From Porticoccus sp038143955 (GTDB lineage Bacteria > Pseudomonadota > Gammaproteobacteria > Pseudomonadales > Porticoccaceae), in the NCBI GenBank assembly GCA_038143955.1, contig JAYQMT010000005.1, positions 1 through 64,000 on the forward strand: DNA of 64,000 nucleotides, given 5' to 3'. Shown here piece after piece: positions 10,112-20,697 of the stretch. A program made the translations under genes and the position numbers. Numbering within the stretch: the first letter of the stretch is position 1; each line of letters opens with the position of its first letter. Below the pieces are notes generated by a model. It was not told the origin of the DNA and did not search any database. It was given only the letters and a program-made list of their open reading frames with translations.

Positions 10112-11280
10112 ATGCATAAAATACGTACTTATAACAAAATCTCGTCTAAAGGTCTCAGTCGTTTTGAAGTTGGAAGATATACTGTTACTGATGATGTTTC
10201 TGACCCAGATGCATTTATACTTAGAAGTCAAAAACTGCATGATGAGGAAATACCCCCTAGTGTTAAAGCCGTTGCTAGAGCTGGAGCAGGTGTAAATAAT
10301 ATTCCAATTGATAAATTTACTGAAAGAGGAGTTGTTGTGTTCAATACTCCAGGCGCAAACGCTAACGCGGTAAAAGAGCTTGTTGCATCTGCGCTCTTAA
10401 TGTCTTCTAGAGATATTTTTGGAGGTATGAATTATGTACAAGGGTTAACTGAAATTAAAGATTCATCTGAAATGTCAAAGCTACTTGAAAAACAAAAGAG
10501 TCAATTTGCGGGATCTGAAATTTCTGGAAAAACACTGGGTGTGGTAGGCCTTGGGGCTATAGGCTCTATGGTTGCAAATATGGCACTAGAATTAGGTATG
10601 AATGTTATTGGTTTTGATCCAGCGATGTCAGTTGAGGCTGCATGGCGTTTGTCTCATAAAGTTAAAAAGATGGATAGCCTCCAAATCTTGCTATCAGAGG
10701 CTGATTTCATAACTATACATGTTCCAGCACTCGATATAACTAAACATTTAATCAATAGGGAAGCATTAGCGCTTATGAAGAGCTCTGCCGTCCTATTAAA
10801 TTTTGCTCGTGAGGAGGTTGTAGATACGTCTGCAGTGAAACAGGCTCTAGAAAACAACAAACTAAATAAATATGTAACAGACTTCCCCCACCAGATATTT
10901 TAGGCCGTGAGGATGTGTTACTGATGCCACATATCGGGGCGAGCACAAGTGAGGCTGAAGAGAACTGCGCCGTTATGGCTGCGGATCAATTGATGGAATA
11001 TCTTGAGCAAGGTAATATTTCAAATTCGGTTAATTTTCCAAAAACAAAAATGCCAAGACATGGTGGATATAGAATTACTTTTTGTAACAATAATGTCCCA
11101 AAAGTTTTAGGAAATGTTCTGACTCTCTTGGCTGACTGCAGTCTTAATGTAATCGATATGGTCAATAAGAGTAGGAACGAGACAGCATACAACATTATAG
11201 ATGTTGAATCAGAGCCCACTCAAGAGCTGCTAGAAAAAATATCTAGTGTAGAGGGAATATTGAGTGTCAGGCTTCTTTAA
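10112..11280 (+). CDS. serA: D-3-phosphoglycerate dehydrogenase, frameshifted
   Basis: First enzyme of serine synthesis (NAD-dependent). ARAGAGVNNIP belongs to the substrate domain, GVVGLGAIGSMVANMA is the Rossmann loop, NFAREEVVD carries the active-site region and PHIGASTSEAEENCA the catalytic histidine. A C-terminal ACT domain (about 11075-11280) probably senses serine. One C is missing in the C run at 10885-10889 (FPPPDILGRE across the break). Corrected length is about 390 residues. It is paired with serC just upstream. Confidence 0.88.
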
Positions 11281-11338
11281 ATTGCTTCCCCTAACCCTAA
11301 TTGGCGATTTAAAAATTTGTATGCTTTGGAGAACATAA

Positions 11339-11973
11339 ATGTCCCTTGAAGATACTCGTCGAGAATATCAATATGACTCTTTAATTAGAAAGTCACTAAA
11401 AAATTGCCCCATAGATCAATTTTCTTGTTGGATGGATGAAGCACTTCAGGCGGATCTTTCTGATCCGACCGCTATGTCCTTAGCGACAACTAATAAGAAT
11501 GGAGAATCATGGCAGCGTACAGTTTTGTTGAAAGATTTCAATAAAAAAGGCTTTACATTCTATACCAATCTTAAAAGTCGAAAAGCTATAGATATAAAAA
11601 ATAATTCTAATGTAAGTCTGTTATTCCCTTGGTTTAACCTTGATCGTCAGGTGATAGTTGGCGGAAAAGCACAATTACTCTCAATAGAGGAATCTAGCAT
11701 TTATTTTAAAAAACGCCCAAGAGCTAGTCAAATTGGAGCATGGGCTTCATCCCAAAGTGAAGTGATAGATTCTCGAAAAACTTTTGAGGACGAATTCTTT
11801 CGGCTAGAAGAGAAATATGCTGATACAGATGTACCATTACCTAAATTCTGGGAGGGTATAGAGTAGTTCCCATTGAGGTTGAGTTTTGGCAAGGCGGAAA
11901 AAATCGCCTTCATGATAGATTCCAGTATAAGTTTGATGGAAAAAATTGGTCTATTTTTAGGCTATCACCATGA
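11339..11973 (+). CDS. pdxH: Pyridoxamine 5'-phosphate oxidase, frameshifted
   Basis: FMN enzyme making pyridoxal 5'-phosphate, the cofactor of SerC and IlvA in this window. Visible are AMSLATTNKNGESWQRTVLLK, the GFTFYTNLKSRKA FMN-binding segment and ASSQSEVI. A frame change near 11853-11858 interrupts the conserved WEGYRVVP motif; the other frame then gives IEVEFWQGGKNRLHDR and FRLSP ending at 11973. Corrected length is about 211 residues. Confidence 0.9.
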
Positions 11974-12004
11974 TAAAACTTGAACATCGTAAGTATTAGG
12001 TGCT

Positions 12005-13266
12005 TTATTTCTTTTTCTTCATAGAAAGGAAAAATTCGTTATTTGTAGTCGATCCTTTAAGCTTGTCTATCAAAAATTCAATAGCATCGGAATCTTCCAT
12101 ACTATGGAGTAATTTTCTAAGAATCCAAACCTTCTGTAAATCTTCTTCAGACATCAAAAGGTCTTCGCGACGCGTACCTGAACGCCTGATATTTATCGCC
12201 GGGTAAACCCTTTTCTCAGATACTTTTCGATCAAGTGGAGCTCAAGATTTCCTGTTCCTTTGAATTCTTCATATATCACCTCATCCATTTTAGACCCAGT
12301 TTCTACAAGTGCAGTCGCTATAATCGTTAAACTACCCCCTTGTTCAATATTCCTAGCTGCACCAAAAAAACGTTTTGGCCTTTCAAGAGCATGAGCATCA
12401 ACACCACCAGTTAAAACCTTACCTGAAGATGGCTGAACAGTATTATAAGCTCTAGCAAGACGCGTGATAGAATCAAGTAGTATCACTACATCTTTTTTAT
12501 GTTCAACAAGTCTTTTAGCTTTTTCTATTACCATCTCGGCAACTTGCACATGGCGCGAGGGCGGTTCATCAAAGGTTGATGCAACCACTTCTCCTCGAAC
12601 AGTTCGTTGCATTTCGGTAACTTCTTCAGGTCTTTCATCTATAAGAAGTACAATAATATGACACTCAGGATTATTTCGAATAATAGCTTGAGCTGTATGC
12701 TGCATCATTATGGTTTTACCGACTTTTGGGGGTGCAACTATTAAACCACGCTGACCTTTTCCTATTGGTGAAATTAGGTCAATTATTCTCCCAGTTAGAT
12801 CTTCTGTAGAGCCATTTCCCGCCTCTAAAACTAGACGTTCGTCTGGAAAAAGAGGTGTTAAATTTTCAAATAAAATTTTATTACGTGCATCTTCAGGCTT
12901 ATCAAAATTAATTTTATCAAGCTTGAGCATTGCAAAATACCGCTCACCCTCTTTTGGCGGCCTAATCTTTCCAGCAATTGAATCCCCAGTTCTAAGATTG
13001 AAACGGCGAATTTGACTTGGTGATACATAAATATCGTCTGGCCCAGCTAAATAGGACGCATCTGAAGATCTTAAAAAACCAAAACCATCAGGAAGAATTT
13101 CCAAAACACCTTCGCCATAAATATCCTCACCGCTTTTTGCATGGCGCTTCAATATGCTAAAAATAACATCTTGTTTTCTTGAGCGAGCTAGATTATCGAG
13201 ACCATTTTCCGAAGCTATTTTTATTAGTTCATCAATGGGTTTAGTTTTCAATTCAGTTAGATTCAT
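12005..13266 (-). CDS. rho: Transcription termination factor Rho, frameshifted
   Basis: Hexameric RNA helicase that terminates transcription. The N-terminal Rho domain is followed by the RNA-binding fold with GFGFLRSSDASYLAGPDDIYVS, Walker A PPKVGKTIMMQ, the LLIDERPEEVTEM motif and the Q-loop region. One G is missing at about 12232, where LELHLDRK should read through; past it the frame gives SEKRVYPAINIRRSGTRRED and ends at 12005. Corrected length is about 420 residues. It lies downstream of trxA in the usual trxA-rho order. Confidence 0.94.
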
Positions 13267-13456
13267 AGATTGAGGTATACACAGTTATTAAATTTAGATG
13301 GAGTAGTAACCAAAAATAATGTGGCTACTTACAGAATTTATAGTTGTAATTTTTTTGATTTTCTCGATTTTAGGATAACTATACTGCAGTACAATCAAGT
13401 ATAGGCTTCAAAACAGTAAACCGCAATAGATTAAACGTAAGAATGAGGGGTTTATA

Positions 13457-13783
13457 TTATAAATTTGACTCTATAAATTCAATTAGTTGAACTTTAGAGA
13501 GAGCACCAACCTTTGTTGCCTCTACATTACCGTCCTTGAACATTATTAAAGTTGGAATACCTCTAACGTTAAATTTGTTGGGAGTATTTGGATTATCATC
13601 TACATCCATTTTGCATATTTTTATGCGATCAGCGTAATCATTTGATATGTCGTCAAGCATAGGTGCAATCATTTTACATGGTCCGCACCATGCAGCCCAA
13701 AAATCAAGTAAAACAGGAATTTTGGAATTTGTAACATCATTTTCAAAACTTGTATCAGTGACGTGAACGATATTTTCGCTCAT
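13457..13783 (-). CDS. trxA: Thioredoxin 1
   Basis: Cytosolic disulfide reductase of 108 residues. The WCGPCK active site lies at about residues 32-37 and the cis-proline in RGIPTLIMF near residue 77. A GGAGAT site lies about 7 bases before the start. It is unbroken and followed by rho on the same strand. Confidence 0.96.
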   Translation of the reverse strand: MSENIVHVTDTSFENDVTNSKIPVLLDFWAAWCGPCKMIAPMLDDISNDYADRIKICKMDVDDNPNTPNKFNVRGIPTLIMFKDGNVEATKVGALSKVQLIEFIESNL

Positions 13784-14020
13784 ACTAGAAAATCTCCATT
13801 ATTAGTGTAAAAAAATCAAAACAAGATATCGTAATGATAGCACTTGCTCTAGGTGGCAAACAAACATCAATCGTAAACTTATTACGAATAATGATTTAAA
13901 TGATACATATGTTAATTTAATATAATTTAAGAAAAAAATCTGTTGTATTTTTTATACTCTACCACAGGCTTTCAATTTTAACAGATAATTTGTATTTTTT
14001 GGATACTAGAATTTATTTTT

Positions 14021-15167
14021 TTAAAAATACTCTAGTATAGAATTTAGGAGCATACGACCTTTTTTAGTTGGACAGATACTTTTATCTGAATCTTTAATTA
14101 ATCTTTGCTCCTTTAGTTTTTTGAGCGATGGGAGTATGTCTTGATAAGATAGCCCAGTTCTATCTTCAAATATTTCATTTGAAACACCCTGATTTATTCT
14201 AAGTGCGTTCATCATGAACTCTAATGGTAGTTCCTCTAAAGGAATATCTTTGCATTTGGATACATATAATTTTTTTCATTTAGGTAGTCTTTTGGAGACC
14301 TTGTTTTTTGTGTTCGTATAATTTTTTTTCTTTTGGCAAAGTTATTTTTCCATGTGCTCCCGCCCCTATTCCAAGATAATCTCCAAATTCCCAATAGTTC
14401 ATGTTATGTAAAGCTTTATTACTTCCTTTGCAATATGCAGATATCTCATATTGGTTATAACCAGAATTTTCTAATAACACTCTTCCTTTATTTTGTATTT
14501 CTTCAAGTATTATATCAGTTGGCAGTAATGGAGGTTTATTAAAAAATTCAGTATTTGGTTCAATTGTAAGTTGATACCATGAAATATGTTTAGGGTCTAA
14601 TTTGATAGCATACATAAGATCATTCATTGCTAAATCAATTGTTTGTCCAGGTAAACCATGCATTAAATCTAGGTTTATATTGTCAAATCCTGCAAGTTTT
14701 GCATTTTCTACAGCACAGACAGCTTGCTCTGAAGAATGTATTCTTCCAAGTGCCACTAATTGAATATTATTAAAACTTTGTATACCGATAGACAGCCTAT
14801 TAATTCCATTACCCTTATAGTCAGCAAACTTTTTTTGTTCAAAGGCCCCTGGGTTAGCCTCTAGTGTAATTTCTATATTTTCTTTAAAGCCTATACGGAT
14901 TCCCACCGCCTCAATTATTTCTCCAATTGCGTTTGCTGATAATAAACTCGGTGTCCCCCCACCAAAAAAAATTGAAGTTAGCTTCCTCCCTTGAACAAGA
15001 TGTAATGACTTATCCAGGTCATCAATGAGAGACGTTAAATATTTTTTTTCCGGTATATCTATTGTTTTTGTGTGTGAATTAAAGTCGCAATATGGACATT
15101 TTTTTATGCACCATGGAATATGGATATAAAGTGAAAGTGGCGGAAGGCATAATTTTGGATATTGCAT
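14021..15167 (-). CDS. hemW: Radical SAM haem chaperone HemW, frameshifted
   Basis: HemN-like radical SAM protein, now regarded as a haem chaperone/transferase rather than coproporphyrinogen oxidase. The iron-sulfur motif CIKKCPYC is near residue 20, followed by FFGGGTPSLL and the HemN-type IGIQSFNNIQLVALGRIH. Frame changes near 14285 and 14230 separate the radical SAM domain from its C-terminal winged-helix part (14021-14215). That part could be mistaken for a separate small regulator. Corrected length is about 382 residues. Confidence 0.88.
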
Positions 15168-15202
15168 AAATTTACGCTTAAGATTGTTAGTACTTGTATT
15201 AT

Positions 15203-16056
15203 TTATTTAAAGACAACCGTTTTATTCGCATAAATTAATATTCTGTTTTCAATATGCCTTCTTAGAGCCCTAGAAAGCACAACTCTCTCTAAATCTCTGC
15301 CTTTTCTAGTCAAATCTGAAATCTGATCACGATGAGAAACACGAGCAATATCTTGCTCTATAATTGGTCCTCCGTCTAATTCCTCAGTAACATAATGGCT
15401 TGTTGCTCCAATCAATTTTACTCCACGCTCGTAAGCTCTGTGATATGGCTTGGCACCTATAAATGCAGGTAAAAACGAGTGATGTATATTGATAATTTTT
15501 CAGGATATCTTCTGATAAAGTCAGGAGACAAAATTTGCATGTATCTGGCCAAAACTATGAGGTCTATATCTAATCTATCCAGTATTTCATTTTGTTTTTG
15601 TTCAGCCTCCCCCTTATTTTCTTTTGTAACTTTAATATAATGAAAGGGGATGCCATAAAATTTGACTAACTCTTCTGCATTTTTGTGGTTGCTTAAAACA
15701 ACAGAAATTTCACAGTCTAGGTCACCATTTTTATGCTTGTGCAACAAATCAGCTAAACAGTGATCATAATGAGAAACCATTATGGCCACCCTATTTTTTA
15801 TTTGATTGGATTTTAGCCGCCAGTCCATGCCATATTTTTTAGCAATCTCTTCAAAATTAGAATGGAACTCATTTTCACAAAGGGAAAAATCAGCAACATC
15901 CCACTCTAGCCTCATCAAAAATAAATTATTTTCTGTGTCTAAATGTTGATTAGCATGCAAAATATTAGCGTTATGAGATAATAAAAACTTAGTTACCGCT
16001 TGAATGATACCTCTCTTATCAGGGCAGCTTACAAGTAGTGTGGCTGTTTTTGTCAT
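15203..16056 (-). CDS. purU: Formyltetrahydrofolate deformylase, frameshifted
   Basis: Hydrolyses 10-formyl-THF to formate and THF. An N-terminal ACT domain (LLVSCPDKRGIIQAVTKFL) is followed by a formyltransferase fold with RVAIMVSHYDHCLADLL and ARYMQILSPDF. The catalytic segment INIHHSFLPAF spans the break at 15496-15500, where one A is missing on the coding strand; ATSHYVTEELDGGPIIEQD follows. The ATG at 16056 is chosen because GGGG precedes it; an upstream ATG at 16071 is possible. It is inserted between rdgB and hemW, which are normally adjacent. Confidence 0.9.
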
Positions 16057-16078
16057 GATATCCCCGCACATTTTATAA

Positions 16079-16690
16079 TTAATTTTTTAAACCATTGTTT
16101 GAAGTTAAATATAATTTTTCCATTAGCACAGCCATTGCTTGACTTCGATGACTAACTTTATTTTTCACATTATTTTCTAGTTCAGCCGACATACATTTTA
16201 GTTCCGGTATATAAAAAATTGGATCATAACCAAAACCTCGATGACCTTTAGGCTCAAGCGCGATTAAACCTTCCCAACTTCCTTGAGCAATAATTGGAGT
16301 CGGATCATTAGGATGATCCATTTTTACTATAACACACTGGTAGCGGGCTATACGCTTAGAAAGAGGAACATCATTTAACGCTAACAATAATTTTGATATA
16401 TTTTCTTTGTCTGTCGCGTTATTGCCGGCAAATCGTGATGAGTATATTCCAGGAGCTCCTTTTAAATAATCAACCTCTAAACCAGAATCATCTGCTATTG
16501 AGGGTAAATTTGTGAGCCTCGAGGCATGCCTAGCTTTAATCAGAGCGTTTTCTACGAAGCTTAAACCATCTTCAACAGCATCGGGCACGTTAAATTTTGA
16601 TTGTGGCTCAATTTCAATTGCAATATCATCAAATAGACGTTCAAATTCACGAAGTTTACCTTGATTGCTTGAAGCAATTACAGCTTTCAT
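16079..16690 (-). CDS. rdgB: XTP/dITP pyrophosphatase RdgB
   Basis: Removes deaminated purine triphosphates (dITP, XTP) from the nucleotide pool. It starts with the SSNQGKLREFERLF substrate loop, has the catalytic DDSGLEVDYLKGAPGIYSSR segment and ends with GFGYDPIFYIPE and the SHRSQAM motif. It is 203 residues long and unbroken, in the metX-metW-DUF4426-rdgB-hemW order known from Pseudomonas. Confidence 0.94.
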   Translation of the reverse strand: MKAVIASSNQGKLREFERLFDDIAIEIEPQSKFNVPDAVEDGLSFVENALIKARHASRLTNLPSIADDSGLEVDYLKGAPGIYSSRFAGNNATDKENISKLLLALNDVPLSKRIARYQCVIVKMDHPNDPTPIIAQGSWEGLIALEPKGHRGFGYDPIFYIPELKCMSAELENNVKNKVSHRSQAMAVLMEKLYLTSNNGLKN

Positions 16691-16747
16691 AAATTACTAT
16701 CCTTTAATTTAATATGGCCAATCATAATGATACTGTGATAAATTTTA

Positions 16748-17188
16748 TTATTTTTCATAATAAAATTTTTTGAAACGAGATCGGAAAACTTTCATCTTCT
16801 TTTTTGTTCTTATAGTAAGTTTAAATGTCAAAAAATCTTCATTGTAATATTTGAATGGAGCGATATAGTAAACAGCATCACGATCTTTAATCTCAATGAA
16901 CTTTAAGTTTTGTTGTTGTGAAAGCATATTTGAAATATTACCAGCGATGATAGCCTCTACTCCTCCAATCTTTCCATCTATGGTTACTCCAATAGTGACT
17001 AATCCTTTATCTTTACCGCGAGCTATGCCGTATGCTTCAGCAATATTTGGTAGGATAAAACTACTATTGAAAGCACTATAGAATACCCTATATGCACCGA
17101 TTTCTTTGTAAGGTTTCTTATCTGCAAAAACAGGAAAATGTAATAGATACAGAAGACATATGAGAACAATTTTTTTTAAATTAAGCAT
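16748..17188 (-). CDS. DUF4426 family exported protein
   Basis: Protein of unknown function with an N-terminal signal sequence (MLNLKKIVLICLLYLLHF...VFA) and a mature part of about 125 residues. The YRVFYSAFNSSFILPNIAEAYG segment, broken here only for length, is the recognisable family core. An in-frame ATG 12 codons upstream is less likely because it would bury the signal peptide. The family is consistently found between metW and rdgB in gammaproteobacteria, as here; no biochemical role is known. Confidence 0.8.
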   Translation of the reverse strand: MLNLKKIVLICLLYLLHFPVFADKKPYKEIGAYRVFYSAFNSSFILPNIAEAYGIARGKDKGLVTIGVTIDGKIGGVEAIIAGNISNMLSQQQNLKFIEIKDRDAVYYIAPFKYYNEDFLTFKLTIRTKKKMKVFRSRFKKFYYEK

Positions 17189-17224
17189 TATCGATGCTCC
17201 TAATGGTATATAGATATACTTCAT

Positions 17225-17820
17225 TTATTTGCTTAATAGGTAAATTGCAGTATCGGAGAATAAATTAGGTAAAATTCCTTTGAGAAACTTATCCGCAAAA
17301 TGTTCTGCAGCAAATCTCCTCTTCTTAATAAGAATATTTTTTTTTGCACATAATGTTTCAAAATCAGAGACGGTGCAGAAATGTATATTAGGTGTATTGT
17401 ACCACTGATAGTTAAGTTTTTTGGTAACAGGCATACGACCATAAACCGCTAAAGAGATTCTTGCGCGCCAGTAACCAAAATTAGGAAAAGTGACAATACA
17501 GTTTTCCCCCACCTAAGCATCTCATCTAATACAAGATCTGGGTTTTTCATTGCCTGCAAAGCCTCAGTCATTATCACGGTATCAAAACTTTTGTCAGAGA
17601 ATTGAGATAATCCGATGTCAAGGTTGGTTGCAATGACATTAATATCGTTCGATATTGCTTCAGTGATTTTTTCTGGATCAATTTCTAGACCATAACCCTC
17701 AATTCTTTTTTCTAATAGAAGCTCTTTGAGCAACAATCCATCCCCACAGGCCAAATCTAAAATTCTACTGTTAACTGTCACCCAATTCTTTATAATTTTT
17801 AAATCTGTTCGTGGGCTCAT
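17225..17820 (-). CDS. metW: Methionine biosynthesis protein MetW, frameshifted
   Basis: Methyltransferase-fold partner of MetX in homoserine acylation. The Rossmann motif is RILDLACGDGLLLKEL, followed by FDTVIMTEALQAMKNPD. One G is missing near 17505-17510; past it the frame gives CIVTFPNFGYWRARI, the typical MetW C-terminal half. Its start codon overlaps the metX stop (17817-17820), which implies translational coupling. Corrected length is about 198 residues. Confidence 0.9.
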
Positions 17821-19005
17821 GATATTTTTCCTTTTTGAGTATCAGTTTGCCTCTCATGTCCATTCTTAGTGAGTATACGATTCATATATGTAGCCAAAGT
17901 TTTTTCATAATTTTCGTTTTTAAGTAGAAATGCATCATGCCCCAAATTAGATTGAATGGCAGCATATGAAACATTTTTTTTGCATCTATTAGAGCACTCA
18001 CAATCTCTTCCGAACGTGCTGAAGAGAATCGCCAATCAGATAAAAAAGAAATTACTAAGAAATCGCATTCAGCTACACTAAACGCTTTTATTGGATCGTC
18101 ATCATACTCTCTGGCCAAATCAAAATAATCTAGCATCCTGGCCATTAGCAAATAGCTATTAGCGTCAAAACTTCCTGAAAATGCATCACCCTGATGTCGA
18201 AGGTAGCTCTCTACTTCGAATTCGACTGGGTTATATTGACCTTGTTGAAAAGAGCCAGCACTTATTGATCGACCAAACTTACTACCCATCTGTTCATCAG
18301 AAAGATATGTCACATGACCAATCATTCTTGCTAGGGCTAAACCATTGCGCGGTTGTGTATTTTTTTCAATAAAATTGCCATTCTGGAAATCGGGATCTGA
18401 TTTAATAGCGTTTCTTGCCATTTCATTAAATGCAATATTTTGCGCACTAAGTTTCATTGCTGAGGCAATAACTATTGCATGATTGATACGATCTGGAAAC
18501 TCAAGAGCCCAACGCATAGCTTGCATGCCACCTAAGCTCCCCCTATTACAGCGGCCCATTTTTTTATATTGAGCTTATCAGCGAGGTTAGCTTGGCTATT
18601 AACCCAGTCCCTAACTCTTAAAGGGGGGAATGTTACACCCCATACTTTTCCTGTTTCTGGATTTATTGAGCTAGGCCCAGTACTTCCATGACAGCCTCCT
18701 AAATTATTTGGACAAACTACAAAAAAGCGATCAGTATCAATTGGTTTTCCTGGCCCAATATAGTTTTCCCACCATCCTGGTTTCCAGTCAGCGGGGGAGT
18801 GATATCCAGCAGCATGATGATGACCACTTAGAGCATGGCATATAAGGATAGCATTATTTTTTTCTTCATTGAGTTTGCCATATGTTTCAATAACGAGCTG
18901 GTAGTTAATTAAAGTTCGCCCACAGGCCAATTCTAGTGGTTCATCAAACTTAATAGTTTCTGGAACGACAAGTCCTATAGAATCTTGTGGAATTTTATCT
19001 GGCAT
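17817..19005 (-). CDS. metX: Homoserine O-acyltransferase MetX, frameshifted
   Basis: Alpha/beta hydrolase that acylates homoserine (acetyl or succinyl donor not resolved here) as the first step to methionine. ILICHALSGHHHAAG lies in the N-terminal part, the nucleophile elbow GGSLGGMQAMRW spans the first break (one C missing on the plus strand in 18539-18543) and LGHDAFLL carries the catalytic histidine. A second break lies in the T run at 17973-17980. Corrected length is about 396 residues. It forms an operon with metW. Confidence 0.9.
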
Positions 19006-19119
19006 CTGAATCTAATTTTCTCCATAGAAACGGGGTAAGAATGCAATCAAGAATCTATTTTACGCTATACATTCGAGCTATGACTAAATTTTTTTCTTTA
19101 ACTACAAATATGATACTGA

Positions 19120-19710
19120 CTAATCTCGAAAAAACCCAACCATAGCAAGTGACCATTGATCCTTCCAGTTTTTGGTCGGGGGATACTCAAAGTTACTCCG
19201 GACAAACTGAGTTATACGACCTTCCGTCAAGGCTAATAACATATTTGCTGATACAGACACTGTAAAAGTTGTACGAGTACCATAATTGATTTCAGCTTCC
19301 CGTAAAATTTGTTTTAACTGAGCCTCTATTCGATCAAATAGTTGTTTAACGCGCCCGTGAAGCTTTGTGGTTTCTCCAGTCAAGGCATCTCCTGTTAATA
19401 TTCTAGTTATACCGGGATTACGTTCAGAAAAAGTTAATATGAGTGTGAGTATTCTGTAGCAGCGTTCGGTTGTGTCTGCTTCTTCTTTTAAAATAGTTAC
19501 TATACGACTAAATATAGTATTCTCGATGAAATCAATCAAACCCTCATACATTTTTGTTTTACTAGGAAAATGCCGATATAGCGCCGCTTCTGAAACACCT
19601 ATCTCTTTTGCTAATTTAGCAGTTGTTATTTTTCCGCCGGGAGTCTTTTCCAACATCAAGGCTAAGGATTGTAATATTTGTCGTTTTCTAGAATTTTTTT
19701 TAATAGCCAT
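19120..19710 (-). CDS. slmA: Nucleoid occlusion factor SlmA
   Basis: TetR-family DNA-binding protein that blocks FtsZ assembly over the nucleoid. The helix-turn-helix is KITTAKLAKEIGVSEAALYR followed by HFPSKTKMYEGLIDFIE, which is specific to SlmA. 196 residues is the family length. It lies 14 bases downstream of argB, an arrangement also known in Pseudomonas. Confidence 0.93.
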   Translation of the reverse strand: MAIKKNSRKRQILQSLALMLEKTPGGKITTAKLAKEIGVSEAALYRHFPSKTKMYEGLIDFIENTIFSRIVTILKEEADTTERCYRILTLILTFSERNPGITRILTGDALTGETTKLHGRVKQLFDRIEAQLKQILREAEINYGTRTTFTVSVSANMLLALTEGRITQFVRSNFEYPPTKNWKDQWSLAMVGFFRD

Positions 19711-19724
19711 TCGCAGACTAATTC

Positions 19725-20642
19725 CTATCCTTTCTTGCTAGTAATTTTTGTACCAACACCTTGGTCAGTGAAAATCTCCAATAAAGCAGCATGATTAACT
19801 CTACCATCTATAATATGAGCACTTATGGTTCCAGACTTAACAGCATTTATGGCACATTTAATCTTGGGAAGCATGCCTCCAAAAATGGTTCCATCTGTAA
19901 TTAAGTTATCCACTTGCAACGTTGATAATCCCGTCAGAACTTTACCACTTTTATCTTGTAAACCAGATACGTTTGTAAGAAGCATCAATTTTTCAGCTTT
20001 TAGGACTTCAGCGATTTTTCCAGCAACCAAATCGGCATTTATGTTGTATGATCTCCCTTGATCATCTACTCCTATCGGTGCTATTACTGGTATAAAATTG
20101 CTTGAAGTCAACATATCTATAACATCTGTATTAATCGATACAACTTCTCCTACTTGTCCAATATCGATAATTTCTGGTACTTGCAATTCAGGGGATTTTT
20201 TCTTTGATGCATTTCCAGATAGTTTTAATTTCTGCGCCTTTATTAGCTGGCCATCTTTTCCTGTGACTCCAACAGCTTTACCTCCAGCCTGATTTATCAG
20301 GTGAACAATCTCTTTATTTACTGCACCGCCCAAAACCATTTCAACTACGTCCATAGTCTTACTATCGGTTACTCGCATACCATCCACAAAATGAGATTGG
20401 ATACCCAGCTCTGTTAATAAGTTTCCAATCTGGGGTCCGCCCCCATGAACTATAACTGGATTGATCCCCACTAGCTTCATCATCACTATATCTCTAGCAA
20501 AGCCAGCTTTCAGCTTTTCATCGACCATTGCATTGCCACCAAATTTGATAACAATAGTTTTTCCGGTAAACTGCTGAATATATGGCAACGCTTCTGAAAG
20601 AACCGTTGTTATATTCTTAGCTGCCTCAATTGATAGTGACAT
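19725..20642 (-). CDS. argB: Acetylglutamate kinase
   Basis: Second enzyme of arginine biosynthesis. It carries the amino-acid kinase fold with VIKFGGNAMVD, IVHGGGPQIG and the GGMLPKIKCAINAVKSG nucleotide/substrate region. At 305 residues it is slightly longer than E. coli ArgB, like the arginine-sensitive Pseudomonas class with an N-terminal helix; sensitivity is inference. It is unbroken. The dut and algC genes that often precede argB are absent. Confidence 0.94.
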   Translation of the reverse strand: MSLSIEAAKNITTVLSEALPYIQQFTGKTIVIKFGGNAMVDEKLKAGFARDIVMMKLVGINPVIVHGGGPQIGNLLTELGIQSHFVDGMRVTDSKTMDVVEMVLGGAVNKEIVHLINQAGGKAVGVTGKDGQLIKAQKLKLSGNASKKKSPELQVPEIIDIGQVGEVVSINTDVIDMLTSSNFIPVIAPIGVDDQGRSYNINADLVAGKIAEVLKAEKLMLLTNVSGLQDKSGKVLTGLSTLQVDNLITDGTIFGGMLPKIKCAINAVKSGTISAHIIDGRVNHAALLEIFTDQGVGTKITSKKG

Positions 20643-20697
20643 TTTTAATCCTGATTATATGTATAATTTTTAAATTTCTTTTTAATTGCTTATAACA

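Noticed and set aside
14021..14215. Small winged-helix regulator
   Set aside because: It is the C-terminal domain of HemW cut off by frameshifts.
17817..18035. Separate small gene before metW
   Set aside because: It is the C-terminus of MetX in a shifted frame, with the catalytic LGHDAFLL motif.
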